A stretch of 64,000 nucleotides of DNA from Oceanospirillum sp048265165 (GTDB taxonomy: Bacteria; Pseudomonadota; Gammaproteobacteria; Pseudomonadales; Halomonadaceae), in assembly GCF_048265165.1 (NCBI RefSeq), contig NZ_JBLXCD010000004.1:62001-126000 (forward strand), given 5' to 3'. Below, in pieces: positions 1 to 7,488 of this stretch. Below the pieces are notes generated by a model. The model did no database searches. It worked only from the letters and a program-made list of their open reading frames with translations, and was not told the origin of the DNA. Position numbers and translations under genes: made by a program. The first letter of the stretch is position 1. Each line of letters starts with the position of its first letter.

Positions 1-830
1 TTGATAATCCGGTAATGCTGTACTCAATCGGTAAAGACTCTGCGGTAATGCTGCATCTGGCTCGTAAAGCCTTTTATCCGGGAACACCTCCGTTCCCACT
101 GATGCATGTTGATACCACGTGGAAATTCCGTGAGATGATCGAGTTCCGCGACAAGATGGCGAAGGAAGCCGGTATGGATCTGATCGTTCATACCAACGAA
201 GAAGGTCGCGCGGCGAACATCAACCCATTTGATCACGGCAGCCGTAAGTACACCGACGTGATGAAAACCGACGCCCTTAAGCAGGCTCTGAACAAGTACC
301 GCTTTGATGCAGCTTTCGGTGGTGCCCGTCGTGATGAAGAGAAATCCCGTGCTAAAGAGCGCGTTTACTCTTTCCGTGACAAGTTCCACCGCTGGGACCC
401 GAAAAATCAGCGCCCTGAACTGTGGAACCTGTTTAATGGCAAGGTGAACAAAGACGAATCAATCCGTGTGTTCCCGCTGTCCAACTGGACGGAGCTGGAT
501 ATCTGGCAGTACATCTATCTGGAATCAATACCGATTGTGCCGTTGTACTACTCTGCAGAGCGTCCGGTGGTTGAGCGTGATGGCACTCTGATCATGGTGG
601 ATGATGAACGTATGCCTCTGGCTGACGGCGAAAAGCCGGTACAGCGCTCCGTACGTTTCCGTACGCTGGGTTGTTACCCGCTGACCGGTGCCGTGGAATC
701 AACCGCAGCAACCCTGCCGGATATTATTCAGGAGATGCTGCTGACCACCACGTCTGAGCGTCAGGGCCGAGTGATCGACCACGATGGCACCGGTTCTATG
801 GAAGAGAAAAAGCGCGAAGGCTATTTCTAA
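1..830 (+). CDS. cysD: Sulfate adenylyltransferase subunit 2 (5'-truncated by window edge)
   Basis: Small catalytic subunit of ATP sulfurylase, which makes adenosine 5'-phosphosulfate from ATP and sulfate in cytoplasmic sulfate assimilation; works with the GTPase CysN. The frame is open from base 3, and the first visible residues (DNPVMLYSIGKDS) align with about residue 28 of the roughly 302-residue family, so only the N-terminus is missing. The PP-loop SIGKDS, the FGGARRDEEKSRAKER block and the ERQGRVID C-terminal block are intact, and the protein ends in the usual GYF. The ATG at 15 lies inside the conserved PP-loop region and is not the real start. cysN follows after an unusually long 165-base gap. 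Identification is secure. Confidence 0.97.
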   Translation, partial: DNPVMLYSIGKDSAVMLHLARKAFYPGTPPFPLMHVDTTWKFREMIEFRDKMAKEAGMDLIVHTNEEGRAANINPFDHGSRKYTDVMKTDALKQALNKYRFDAAFGGARRDEEKSRAKERVYSFRDKFHRWDPKNQRPELWNLFNGKVNKDESIRVFPLSNWTELDIWQYIYLESIPIVPLYYSAERPVVERDGTLIMVDDERMPLADGEKPVQRSVRFRTLGCYPLTGAVESTAATLPDIIQEMLLTTTSERQGRVIDHDGTGSMEEKKREGYF

Positions 831-859
831 AGTCAGACTGTAGCGAAACGTGTTTACCC

Positions 860-894
860 GTAGGTCGGATAAGCCGTAGGCGTCATCCGGCAAT
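860..894. repeat. REP-like palindromic element in the cysD-cysN spacer
   Basis: An imperfect inverted repeat with arms GTCGGATAAGCC and GGCGTCATCCGGC. Its wording (GTAGG.CGGATAAG...CATCCGGCA) closely resembles enterobacterial REP/PU palindromes, which lie between genes of operons and can stabilise upstream mRNA or bind gyrase or IHF. Only one copy was noticed in this window, so membership of a repeat family here is inference. Confidence 0.6.
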
Positions 895-941
895 ACGAGA
901 GTCAGGCTGCCTGGTTTGCGGACCTGATAAAGAATATTAAG

Positions 942-978
942 TTGGGGCTGAGAGGTTCAGCTAACGTGTTAGCCCCAA
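942..978 (+). promoter_or_regulatory. Hairpin just upstream of the cysN ribosome binding site
   Basis: Perfect 8-bp arms TTGGGGCT and AGCCCCAA enclose a 21-base loop; the cysN Shine-Dalgarno (AATGAGGAC) begins a few bases after the 3' arm. There is no T-run, so it is not an intrinsic terminator. It may be an mRNA stability or translation element; function unproven. Confidence 0.45.
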
Positions 979-995
979 GTGAATGAGGACACAAA

Positions 996-2417
996 ATGTC
1001 TCACCAATCCGATCTGATTGCGGAAGATATTGAAGCGTATCTGAAACAACATGAACATAAAGACCTGCTGCGTTTTATCACCTGCGGCAGTGTTGATGAC
1101 GGTAAAAGTACTCTGATTGGCCGTTTGCTGCATGACTCCAAAATGATCTATGAAGATCAACTGGCGGCGATTAGTCGTGATAGTAAAAAGAGTGGCACAA
1201 CCGGTGAAGAGATCGATCTGGCGTTACTGGTGGATGGTTTGCAGTCCGAGCGTGAGCAGGGGATTACCATTGATGTAGCATACCGCTATTTTTCCACCGA
1301 GAAGCGTAAGTTCATCATTGCTGATACGCCGGGACATGAGCAGTACACTCGTAATATGGCGACCGGTGCGTCCACCGCATCCCTGGCGATTATTCTGATC
1401 GATGCTCGGCATGGTGTCCTGACTCAGACCCGTCGTCATAGCTTTATCGCCTCTCTGTTGGGTATTAAGCATGTGATCGTTGCTGTCAATAAAATGGATC
1501 TGGTGGATTACTCCCAGGCCCGTTATGACGAGATCGTAGCGGACTATAAAGAATTTGCTAAAGATCTGGATCTGCCGGACACCCGGTTTGTGCCGGTTTC
1601 TGCTCTGAAGGGGGAAAACGTAACCAATAACAGCGAGCTGATGCCTTGGTACACCGAAGCTCCACTGATGGATATTCTGGAAAACGTGGAGGTGAATCAC
1701 GATATCGCACTGGAGAGCCTGCGCTTTCCGGTACAGTATGTGAATCGCCCGAACCTGGATTTCCGTGGTTTCTGTGGCACCGTTGCTGCGGGCTTTGTTA
1801 AGAAAGGCCAGTCGGTTACAGTACTGCCCTCCGGCAAAACCAGTACGGTTAAATCCATCGTCACTTTTGATGGAGATCTGGAACAGGCGCAGCCGGGTCA
1901 AGCCGTAACGGTAACGCTGAATGACGAGATCGATATCTCTCGCGGCGATGTGCTGGTGGAAACCGGTCAGGAAGCAAAAGTAAGCAACAGTTTTAGTGCG
2001 CATATGGTCTGGATGCACGAGGCGCCCCTGGAACTGGGTAAACAATACAGCTTTAAGGTCGGCACTCACTTCACCAGTGGTTATGTAACGCGCATTGAGC
2101 ATCAGATTGATGTGAATACCATGGAAAAATCCGATGCCCGTGAGCTGTCGCTGAACGGTATCGCACTGGTAACGGTTGAACTGACGGCTCCTGTGGTATT
2201 CGATGCTTACAAATCCAGTAAGTTTACCGGTAGCTTTATCGTTGTGGATCGCCTGAGCAATGTAACGGTTGGAGCGGGTATGATTGAAGATATCGCTGAG
2301 GTTGGCGTTCAAACTGCTGCCGGCCCGATTAGTGCCTTTGAACTGGAACTGAACGGCCTTATTCGTAAGCATTTCCCGCACTGGGAAGCGAAAAATATCA
2401 GAGAACTGTTGAAGTAA
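996..2417 (+). CDS. cysN: Sulfate adenylyltransferase subunit 1, GTPase
   Basis: Large regulatory GTPase subunit of ATP sulfurylase; GTP hydrolysis drives APS formation by CysD. At 473 residues it has the normal stand-alone CysN length and no fused CysC kinase. Visible motifs are the P-loop GSVDDGKST (residues 31-39), DTPGHEQY near 110 and NKMD near 165, followed by EF-Tu-like beta-barrel domains. The ATG at 996 has a GAGG Shine-Dalgarno 8-9 bases upstream. It is surely the partner of cysD just upstream and is probably co-transcribed, although the spacer with its REP-like element and hairpin could uncouple expression. A bidirectional terminator follows. Confidence 0.97.
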   Translation: MSHQSDLIAEDIEAYLKQHEHKDLLRFITCGSVDDGKSTLIGRLLHDSKMIYEDQLAAISRDSKKSGTTGEEIDLALLVDGLQSEREQGITIDVAYRYFSTEKRKFIIADTPGHEQYTRNMATGASTASLAIILIDARHGVLTQTRRHSFIASLLGIKHVIVAVNKMDLVDYSQARYDEIVADYKEFAKDLDLPDTRFVPVSALKGENVTNNSELMPWYTEAPLMDILENVEVNHDIALESLRFPVQYVNRPNLDFRGFCGTVAAGFVKKGQSVTVLPSGKTSTVKSIVTFDGDLEQAQPGQAVTVTLNDEIDISRGDVLVETGQEAKVSNSFSAHMVWMHEAPLELGKQYSFKVGTHFTSGYVTRIEHQIDVNTMEKSDARELSLNGIALVTVELTAPVVFDAYKSSKFTGSFIVVDRLSNVTVGAGMIEDIAEVGVQTAAGPISAFELELNGLIRKHFPHWEAKNIRELLK

Positions 2418-2467
2418 TTCTGTTCTCGGATCCCTTTCTGGGCATCTGAGATGTTGTGAGCAGACTC

Positions 2468-2505
2468 AAAAAAATGGCCATCATTGCGATGGCCATTTTT
2501 GTTTT
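2468..2505. terminator. Bidirectional intrinsic terminator after cysN
   Basis: Stem AAAATGGCCATC / GATGGCCATTTT with a 5-base loop, T-rich on the plus side and with seven T on the minus side. It serves cysN and the convergent small gene ending at 2562. Confidence 0.85.
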
Positions 2506-2561
2506 TATCATAGCTTTAGGCTTAGAAACTGAGCATCACCTCTTGTCTCAACCTGAAGGGA

Positions 2562-2873
2562 CTAAAGAACCTCTTCGATATGCTCTTTCCATTCGGTTAT
2601 TACCGATTCGCGACGCTTCTGGTGGTCCATCAGTAGTTTGTGATGCTCTGCCCAGTGGTCAATCAGGCGTTCGTGACACACCTCCTTATCGCCGGACGCA
2701 CAGTCCTGCCAAAGGTCGAACCATAGATGGTTATATTCCATCATGGCTTCTAGTTCCAGGTTAACGAGATTGTTTACCCCATCAAGCCAGTGCTGTTGTA
2801 CCTTTTGTACCGGTACATGCTGGGGGATAACCTTCGAGAATAATGAAAAGTCGGGAAAGAACTGATTTGCCAT
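2562..2873 (-). CDS. Small helical protein of unknown function (weakly phasin-like)
   Basis: A 103-residue acidic/His-rich protein with no signal peptide or membrane segment. It looks all-helical, with many Trp, His and Glu (for example HLWFDLWQD and LIDHWAEHHKLLMDHQ). The start has a good Shine-Dalgarno (GGAG, 8 bases before ATG), and the gene shares a bidirectional terminator with cysN, which supports it as real. Its hydrophobic-amphipathic helical pattern recalls small phasins, and a PHA synthase is encoded 16 kb away, but no diagnostic motif was recognised. It reads away from rpmE2, so the 240-base gap to that gene may hold promoters for both. Confidence 0.7.
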   Translation of the reverse strand: MANQFFPDFSLFSKVIPQHVPVQKVQQHWLDGVNNLVNLELEAMMEYNHLWFDLWQDCASGDKEVCHERLIDHWAEHHKLLMDHQKRRESVITEWKEHIEEVL

Positions 2874-3040
2874 GACTGCGATCTCCGTAAATTAGGCTAT
2901 AAGATCATGCCCTAAGGGCCAGCTTTAAATCTTTAGTTCACTCATATTCTAGGGGATTTTTTGTTATTTAGTTATTGCTTATACTTGTTGTATATCAAGT
3001 AACCTGGTGATTTTAAGGCTATTGGTTTTTCTTGAGCCAA

Positions 3041-3059
3041 GCAAATGATAATTGTTTTC
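3041..3059. promoter_or_regulatory. Candidate Fur-box-like sequence upstream of the Zur box
   Basis: GCAAATGATAATTGTTTTC matches the 19-bp Fur consensus (GATAATGATAATCATTATC) at 14 of 19 positions by hand alignment. It lies 10 bases before the Zur box. AT-rich DNA gives such matches by chance, so this is tentative; it could act on either divergent gene. Confidence 0.35.
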
Positions 3060-3069
3060 ATCGTATTTA

Positions 3070-3086
3070 ATGTTATGTTGTAACAT
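3070..3086. promoter_or_regulatory. Zur operator of the rpmE2-rpmJ2 unit
   Basis: ATGTTATGTTGTAACAT is a perfect inverted repeat (ATGTTA, 5 bases, TAACAT) in the same arrangement as the known gammaproteobacterial Zur box core ATGTTATANTATAACAT. It sits 28 bases before the rpmE2 start, where a zinc-loaded repressor would block the promoter. Confidence 0.8.
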
Positions 3087-3114
3087 ATACTTGTAGCCAT
3101 CAGGAGAAATGACC

Positions 3115-3369
3115 ATGAAAAAGAATATTCACCCGGATTATGATTACGTTGTGTTCCGGGATGGCAGTTGCGATAAAACATTTCGTATTCGCTCAACGTG
3201 CAAACCAAGTGAAACCATTGTCTGGGAGGATGGTAAAACTTACCCCTTGTATAACCTGGATGTTTCCAGTGCATCTCATCCTGCTTATACCGGTGAGCAG
3301 CGCAAAGTCAGTAGTGAGGGACGTGTGGCGAGATTCAAGCAGCGTTTTGGAAAGCGTGGTCTGAAATAA
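3115..3369 (+). CDS. rpmE2: 50S ribosomal protein L31 type B (zinc-independent paralogue)
   Basis: An 84-residue type-B L31, recognised by KNIHPDY near the start, WEDGKTYP, LDVSSASHPAYTG and the signature VSSEGRVARF. It lacks the zinc-binding CxxC pair of type-A L31. Under zinc starvation such proteins replace the zinc-bearing form on the 50S subunit and so release zinc. I chose the ATG at 3115 rather than 3109 because AGGAG at 3102-3106 is 8 bases from it and the protein then begins MKKNIHP as in the family. rpmJ2 follows 70 bases downstream, and a Zur box lies upstream, so zinc-repressed expression is well supported. Confidence 0.95.
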   Translation: MKKNIHPDYDYVVFRDGSCDKTFRIRSTCKPSETIVWEDGKTYPLYNLDVSSASHPAYTGEQRKVSSEGRVARFKQRFGKRGLK

Positions 3370-3439
3370 GATTGGTCGAGACCTTTTGTTCGCTAATTGC
3401 TAACGCTTCTTGGTCATCATCTAATTCTAGGATGGATAT

Positions 3440-3583
3440 ATGCAGGTGCTCAGTTCATTAAAAACAGCTAAGTTACGTCACCCAGACTGCCAGATCGTCA
3501 AGCGCAGAGGCCGTCTTTATGTTATTTGTAAGAGTAATCCTCGTTTCAAAGCCCGCCAGGGTAGTGCTAAAAAATCGCGCTGA
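3440..3583 (+). CDS. rpmJ2: 50S ribosomal protein L36 type B (YkgO-like)
   Basis: A 47-residue protein starting MQVLSSLKTAKLRHPDCQ and continuing IVKRRGRLYVICKSNPRFK, nearly identical in layout to E. coli YkgO. It lacks the complete zinc ribbon of the type-A L36, so it is the zinc-independent substitute. A Shine-Dalgarno-like AGGATGG precedes the ATG. Together with rpmE2 it forms the classical Zur-controlled ykgM-ykgO pair, and an intrinsic terminator lies 110 bases after the stop. Confidence 0.95.
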   Translation: MQVLSSLKTAKLRHPDCQIVKRRGRLYVICKSNPRFKARQGSAKKSR

Positions 3584-3694
3584 ATAGCTTTATAGGTATG
3601 CACTTCCCGCGCAGAGAACGGAAAGCTCTGAGCGAGCTGCTGAAGTATTTACGCTGAAGCAATGATTTTGTGAAAGCTGCTCAATCTAAATTAC

Positions 3695-3719
3695 CCGCCC
3701 ATTATAGGGCGGTTTTTTT
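3695..3719 (+). terminator. Intrinsic terminator of rpmE2-rpmJ2
   Basis: CCGCCC / GGGCGG stem with a 6-base loop followed by seven T. Confidence 0.9.
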
Positions 3720-3799
3720 GAGTGCTTGATGCGGAATTTTATTTTTACGGCTGGATAGGGGGCTGAATTTTGTTCGGCTTTAGGCCAGTCAATAAACGT

Positions 3800-4360
3800 T
3801 TAAAGTGAAGCGGCAGACCTTGCCGCTTGATCATACAAGCCAGACATACCCCGTAATAATACAGCGGCTTTGCCTAGCTCTTCTTCACCAAAGCCCAGAG
3901 TTTTCAGTGAGTCGACTAAGCAATTTTCCCGCACCTCGCTGTAAGCTTTACAGCAGGCAGCGCCTTTATCCGTCACTGAATAAAAAGTTTCTTTGCCGCG
4001 TTTTTCAGATTTAACAAGTTCTTGTTTAAGCAGTTTTTTTAATGAGTAAGTCACGGTATGGGTGTCTTCAATATTTAAGACCATACAGATATCAGATACT
4101 TTTTTTGCACGGCTGCGGTGGTTCGAGCTATGCAGCACCAAGACATCTAAGTGGCTCATATCGGTTATTCCCGCAGCACTTGCACAGTGAATCATCCAGC
4201 GATTAAAAGCATGACTCGCAACAATTAATCCAAACTCTAACTCTGAGAGCTCGCTAGAACGGCCAGAGGCCAAATGCGCTGATGAAACAATCGGGCCAAT
4301 TTTTCGGGCCGGCTTGTCTGAATTAGCTGAATCAAAGTGATTGCTTGTCTTTTTACTCAT
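3800..4360 (-). CDS. MarR-type winged-helix transcriptional regulator
   Basis: A 186-residue predicted DNA-binding protein. About 35 polar N-terminal residues precede a winged-helix core: helices around HLDVLVLHSSNHRSRAKKVSDICMVLN, the recognition region DTHTVTYSLKKLLKQELV, and a wing KRGKETFYSVTDKG. This fits the MarR-like predicted regulators that often sit beside TRAP transporter and amide-hydrolase genes. It is the last gene of the minus-strand cluster dctP-dctQ-dctM, 30 bases after dctM, so it probably controls the transporter and the divergent pxpABC operon. The ligand is unknown; 5-oxoproline is a plausible inference. No strong Shine-Dalgarno is visible at the start. Confidence 0.8.
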   Translation of the reverse strand: MSKKTSNHFDSANSDKPARKIGPIVSSAHLASGRSSELSELEFGLIVASHAFNRWMIHCASAAGITDMSHLDVLVLHSSNHRSRAKKVSDICMVLNIEDTHTVTYSLKKLLKQELVKSEKRGKETFYSVTDKGAACCKAYSEVRENCLVDSLKTLGFGEEELGKAAVLLRGMSGLYDQAARSAASL

Positions 4361-4390
4361 AATCGGGTCTTTTCACTTTTGTTTTAATGT

Positions 4391-5695
4391 TTAGTTGCCC
4401 ATCTGACTCGGAAGGTAGGTGACAATTTCTGGAAAGATCGTGATCAATATAACCGATGCTAAAATTAGCAGGAAATAAGGGAAAGCAGCCCAGGCAACAC
4501 GAAGTATATTTTCGCCTGTTAATCCCTGGATCACAAATAAGTTAAACCCTACCGGTGGTGTTATTTGACTCATTTCTACCACGATAACCAGATAAATACC
4601 GAACCAAAGAGGATCGATGCCAGCGGCTTGCACCATGGGCAAAATAATGGAGGTCGTGAGTACCACAACAGAAATACCGTCTAAAAAGCAGCCAAGCAGA
4701 ATAAAAAACAGTGTAAGGGCAACAAGCAGCATCTGCGGCGATAAACCCAGCGTGTTTATCCAGGTAGCCAATTCTCTTGGTATGCCCGTAAAGCCCATGG
4801 AGGTCGTTAAGAAACTAGCGCCGACTAAAATAAAGGCGATCATTGACGATGTTTTAACCGTACCCATTAATGCGGATTGGAAGGTTTTCCAATTCATAGA
4901 GCCCGATTGAATAGACAATAAATGCGCTAAAGCAACGCCAACTGCGGCAGATTCCGTCGGTGACGCTAAACCTGTATAAATGGAACCAATTACGCCCACT
5001 ATCAGTAAGAAAACGGGAACCAGGGGTTTGCTGCGCTTAACCTTTTCTACAAAAGATAACTTTTCAGACTGTTCAGCTGGTGCACCTTGTGGGTTCATCA
5101 AAGACCAAATAATAACATAGCCAGCAAAGAGAGCCATGAGCAATAGCCCAGGCAAAATGCCAGCGACAAATAAGCGGGCAATAGATTGCTCGGTAGCAAC
5201 CCCATAGACAATTAAGATAATTGAAGGCGGTATCAGTAAGCCCAAAGTCGCTGAACCCGCTAAAGTTCCTAATACTTGGTTTTTGTTATAACCGCGACGA
5301 TCAAGCTCTGGGATGGTCATTTTGCCGATGGTGGCTGCTGTTGCAGCAGATGACCCGGAAATAGCCGCAAAAATACCACAGCCAACAATGTTGGTGTGCA
5401 ATAAGCGCCCCGGTACCTTACCGACCCAAGGGGCAATACCGCGAAACATCTCCTCGGAAAGCCGGGAGCGAAATAGTACTTCACCCATCCAAATAAACAT
5501 GGGTAAAGCAGCCAGCTCCCAAGATACAGCGGCACTGTAAAAAGCCGTTGCCAAGCTATCGCCAACAGGAATGCCACTAAAGAAAAATAGCGCAATACAG
5601 CCTATGGCTGTTAGCGAAAAAGAAACCCATAAACCAACACCTAATAGTGCTAATAGCACGATTAGCAGGATGAGTGTCATCCAGATCATATCCAT
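4391..5695 (-). CDS. dctM: TRAP transporter large permease (DctM family)
   Basis: A 434-residue integral membrane protein with the strongly hydrophobic multi-helix pattern of DctM and its conserved blocks (GEVLFRSRLSEEMFRG near 70, GCGIFAAISGSSAATAATIG, PPSIILIVYG, ITPPVGFNLFVIQG near the C-terminus). It forms the sodium-driven translocation channel of a tripartite TRAP importer with DctQ and the periplasmic DctP. I use the ATG at 5695, which has GGAG 6 bases upstream; a TTG one codon earlier is less likely. It immediately follows dctQ in a dctP-dctQ-dctM order. Substrate is inferred from the divergent pxpABC genes. Confidence 0.93.
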   Translation of the reverse strand: MDMIWMTLILLIVLLALLGVGLWVSFSLTAIGCIALFFFSGIPVGDSLATAFYSAAVSWELAALPMFIWMGEVLFRSRLSEEMFRGIAPWVGKVPGRLLHTNIVGCGIFAAISGSSAATAATIGKMTIPELDRRGYNKNQVLGTLAGSATLGLLIPPSIILIVYGVATEQSIARLFVAGILPGLLLMALFAGYVIIWSLMNPQGAPAEQSEKLSFVEKVKRSKPLVPVFLLIVGVIGSIYTGLASPTESAAVGVALAHLLSIQSGSMNWKTFQSALMGTVKTSSMIAFILVGASFLTTSMGFTGIPRELATWINTLGLSPQMLLVALTLFFILLGCFLDGISVVVLTTSIILPMVQAAGIDPLWFGIYLVIVVEMSQITPPVGFNLFVIQGLTGENILRVAWAAFPYFLLILASVILITIFPEIVTYLPSQMGN

Positions 5696-5698
5696 CAA

Positions 5699-6238
5699 TT
5701 ACTCCTGCGGGGCGTCAGTATCAAGTTGAGTGATACGGCCACTCAGCAAAGAAATAAAGGCATCGGTGACTGCAATTAACAACCAAAGTAAACCTAAGGA
5801 CATGCCCAATTGTGGAAGCCATAAAGGCACGGGCACCATGCCGATAGACAGGTCGCCATAGTCGTAACTATCGAGAGTTAGTAGAACACTAAACCATAGT
5901 GCAAAACCGGTAATCATCATGGCAACGAACGCCATAAGCGAGTCTAATCCACGCTGCAGCCATAGAGGGAGGCGTTGAATTATAAGCGTTACACGAATGT
6001 GACCACCCTGCCAAAAGGTGTAGGCCAAGCCAAAAAAAGTCGCACCGAGTAGTAGAAAAGCGGATATTTCCGCCAAACCGGGCAGGTGTAATCCCAAGGG
6101 GTTAATATCCACCCAAAGCAGTACTTTATCCAGCACCCGGCCGAGCACTTGCAGCACGATAAGCAGCATAATGGCAGTTAAATGCAGGGCTGAAAGCACG
6201 CCCCCTAACCGATATAAATTATTAAGTACTTTACGCAT
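5699..6238 (-). CDS. dctQ: TRAP transporter small permease (DctQ family)
   Basis: A 179-residue membrane protein with four predicted hydrophobic segments, the usual DctQ size, and the family-like stretch GLAYTFWQGGHIRVTLI. It pairs with DctM in the inner membrane. The ATG at 6238 is preferred because GGAG lies 5 bases upstream; a GTG two codons earlier would overlap that site. It ends 3 bases before the dctM start, so translation is probably coupled. Its composition is AT-richer than cysN or xseA, like the rest of this block. Confidence 0.9.
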   Translation of the reverse strand: MRKVLNNLYRLGGVLSALHLTAIMLLIVLQVLGRVLDKVLLWVDINPLGLHLPGLAEISAFLLLGATFFGLAYTFWQGGHIRVTLIIQRLPLWLQRGLDSLMAFVAMMITGFALWFSVLLTLDSYDYGDLSIGMVPVPLWLPQLGMSLGLLWLLIAVTDAFISLLSGRITQLDTDAPQE

Positions 6239-6274
6239 TGCCACTCCTGCTCAGCGGGTTAAACGCCAGATGAA

Positions 6275-7270
6275 TTAGTTAGACTGATACGCTTTAAGTA
6301 GCGTCACACCATCTTTACCAGCACGCTTTAACCATTCTCCCGTCATGGTTTCGCTTACTGCTTTTAAACGCTGAGTTAAAATGCCGGAAGGTTTTGAAAT
6401 TTGAATGCCGTTATCACGCATAATCGCGATTTTAGCTTCAGTTTCTTGTTTACTTGCTTCCCAGCCTCGTTTCTCTGCACGTTCTGCAGCGGCTTTAACG
6501 GCTGCTTTTGCATCATCTGATAAGCGATCAAATGCTTTAGCATTAATGATCACCATGTTTTTTGGTAACCAAAGTTGTGCATGATTAAAGTCGGTTAAGT
6601 AATCCCATGCACGTGTATTTGCACCGGTAGAAGGTGACGTGATCATGGCATCGACGCGACCTGTACCAAAGGCGGTAGGAATATCAGGCACTTCAACTTG
6701 AGTGGGTAGAGCACCCAGTAAGTTCGCTATTTGCTCGCTAGATTTGTTGTATGCGCGCATTTTTACACCGCGTAACTCTTCACCTGTTTCAACAGGAAAG
6801 CTGGTGTATATACCCTGAGGAGGCCAAGGCACGGCAAACAGTAGCATTAGACGTTGTTTTTTAAGGCGCTCTGAAAGAACACCTTTAGAGGCTTGCCATA
6901 AATCCCATGCTTCTTCGTAGTTGCTTGCTAGGTAGGGAACAGAATCAACTTCAAATAGAGCGTCTTCATTGGCAAGGCGCGACATAATCACTTCACCAAT
7001 AGGCACTAAGCCACGGCGTACAGAGTTTTTAATATCGGCATGTTTTATGAGTGAACCGCCGCTATGAACGGTAATGTCCAGTTCGCCGCTGGTGGCTTCA
7101 CGCACATCATTGGCAAACTGAGTAATGTTAACAGTATGGAAATTGGTGTCGCCGTAAGGGGTGGGCATATCCCATTCAGCTGCTTGTAAGTTTGTAGCGC
7201 CAAAGGCTAAAACAGTAGCCGCAGTGAAATACTGCAACTTACTTTTTATTTTTTTTGCTTTGAAAAGCAT
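6275..7270 (-). CDS. dctP: TRAP transporter periplasmic solute-binding protein (DctP family)
   Basis: A 331-residue secreted binding protein. The N-terminus (MLFKAKKIKSK, then YFTAATVLAFGATNLQA) is a signal peptide with likely cleavage before AEWDMP. Family features include the HSGGSLIKHADIKNSVRRG region, MRAYNKSSEQIANLLGALP with its substrate-carboxylate arginine region, and a helical C-terminus. The ATG at 7270 has GGAG about 9 bases upstream; an in-frame ATG at 7324 would add 18 residues before the signal peptide and lacks such support. Bordetella DctP6 and DctP7 are known to bind pyroglutamate, and this protein is divergent from 5-oxoprolinase genes, so 5-oxoproline is the best guess for its ligand. 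Confidence 0.9.
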   Translation of the reverse strand: MLFKAKKIKSKLQYFTAATVLAFGATNLQAAEWDMPTPYGDTNFHTVNITQFANDVREATSGELDITVHSGGSLIKHADIKNSVRRGLVPIGEVIMSRLANEDALFEVDSVPYLASNYEEAWDLWQASKGVLSERLKKQRLMLLFAVPWPPQGIYTSFPVETGEELRGVKMRAYNKSSEQIANLLGALPTQVEVPDIPTAFGTGRVDAMITSPSTGANTRAWDYLTDFNHAQLWLPKNMVIINAKAFDRLSDDAKAAVKAAAERAEKRGWEASKQETEAKIAIMRDNGIQISKPSGILTQRLKAVSETMTGEWLKRAGKDGVTLLKAYQSN

Positions 7271-7426
7271 AATGTTAATCTCCAGTAGACAACTGATTAT
7301 TCTTATAAAAACAGCCTTTTCCATGCTTTCGACGGACGGCCCCTTGCTAAAAAACTAGCGATCTAATTTTCTACTGTCAAATTTTTATTAAGAAACATGA
7401 GTAAATAGTTTTTGTATTATCGGTAT

Positions 7427-7438
7427 TTTATCGATAAA
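7427..7438. promoter_or_regulatory. Palindrome in the dctP-pxpA divergent promoter region
   Basis: TTTATCGATAAA is a perfect 12-bp palindrome in the 218-base AT-rich spacer between dctP and pxpA, with a related TATCGGTA 10 bases before. It is a candidate operator for the neighbouring MarR-type regulator; short AT-rich palindromes also arise by chance. Confidence 0.35.
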
Positions 7439-7488
7439 TTGTTTTCTTATATTGGATACAATTGTCAGAACGTAATAGAGGTGAGCTG

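Noticed and set aside
1224..2381. Long open frame antisense to cysN (385 codons)
   Set aside because: A shadow of a highly conserved GTPase gene, with no family features.
2972..3274. Open frame opposite the start of rpmE2
   Set aside because: It overlaps the Zur operator and L31B coding region and reads as low-complexity, non-family sequence.
3140..3364. Alternative frame inside rpmE2
   Set aside because: The L31B frame matches its family from end to end, so this one is an overlap artefact.
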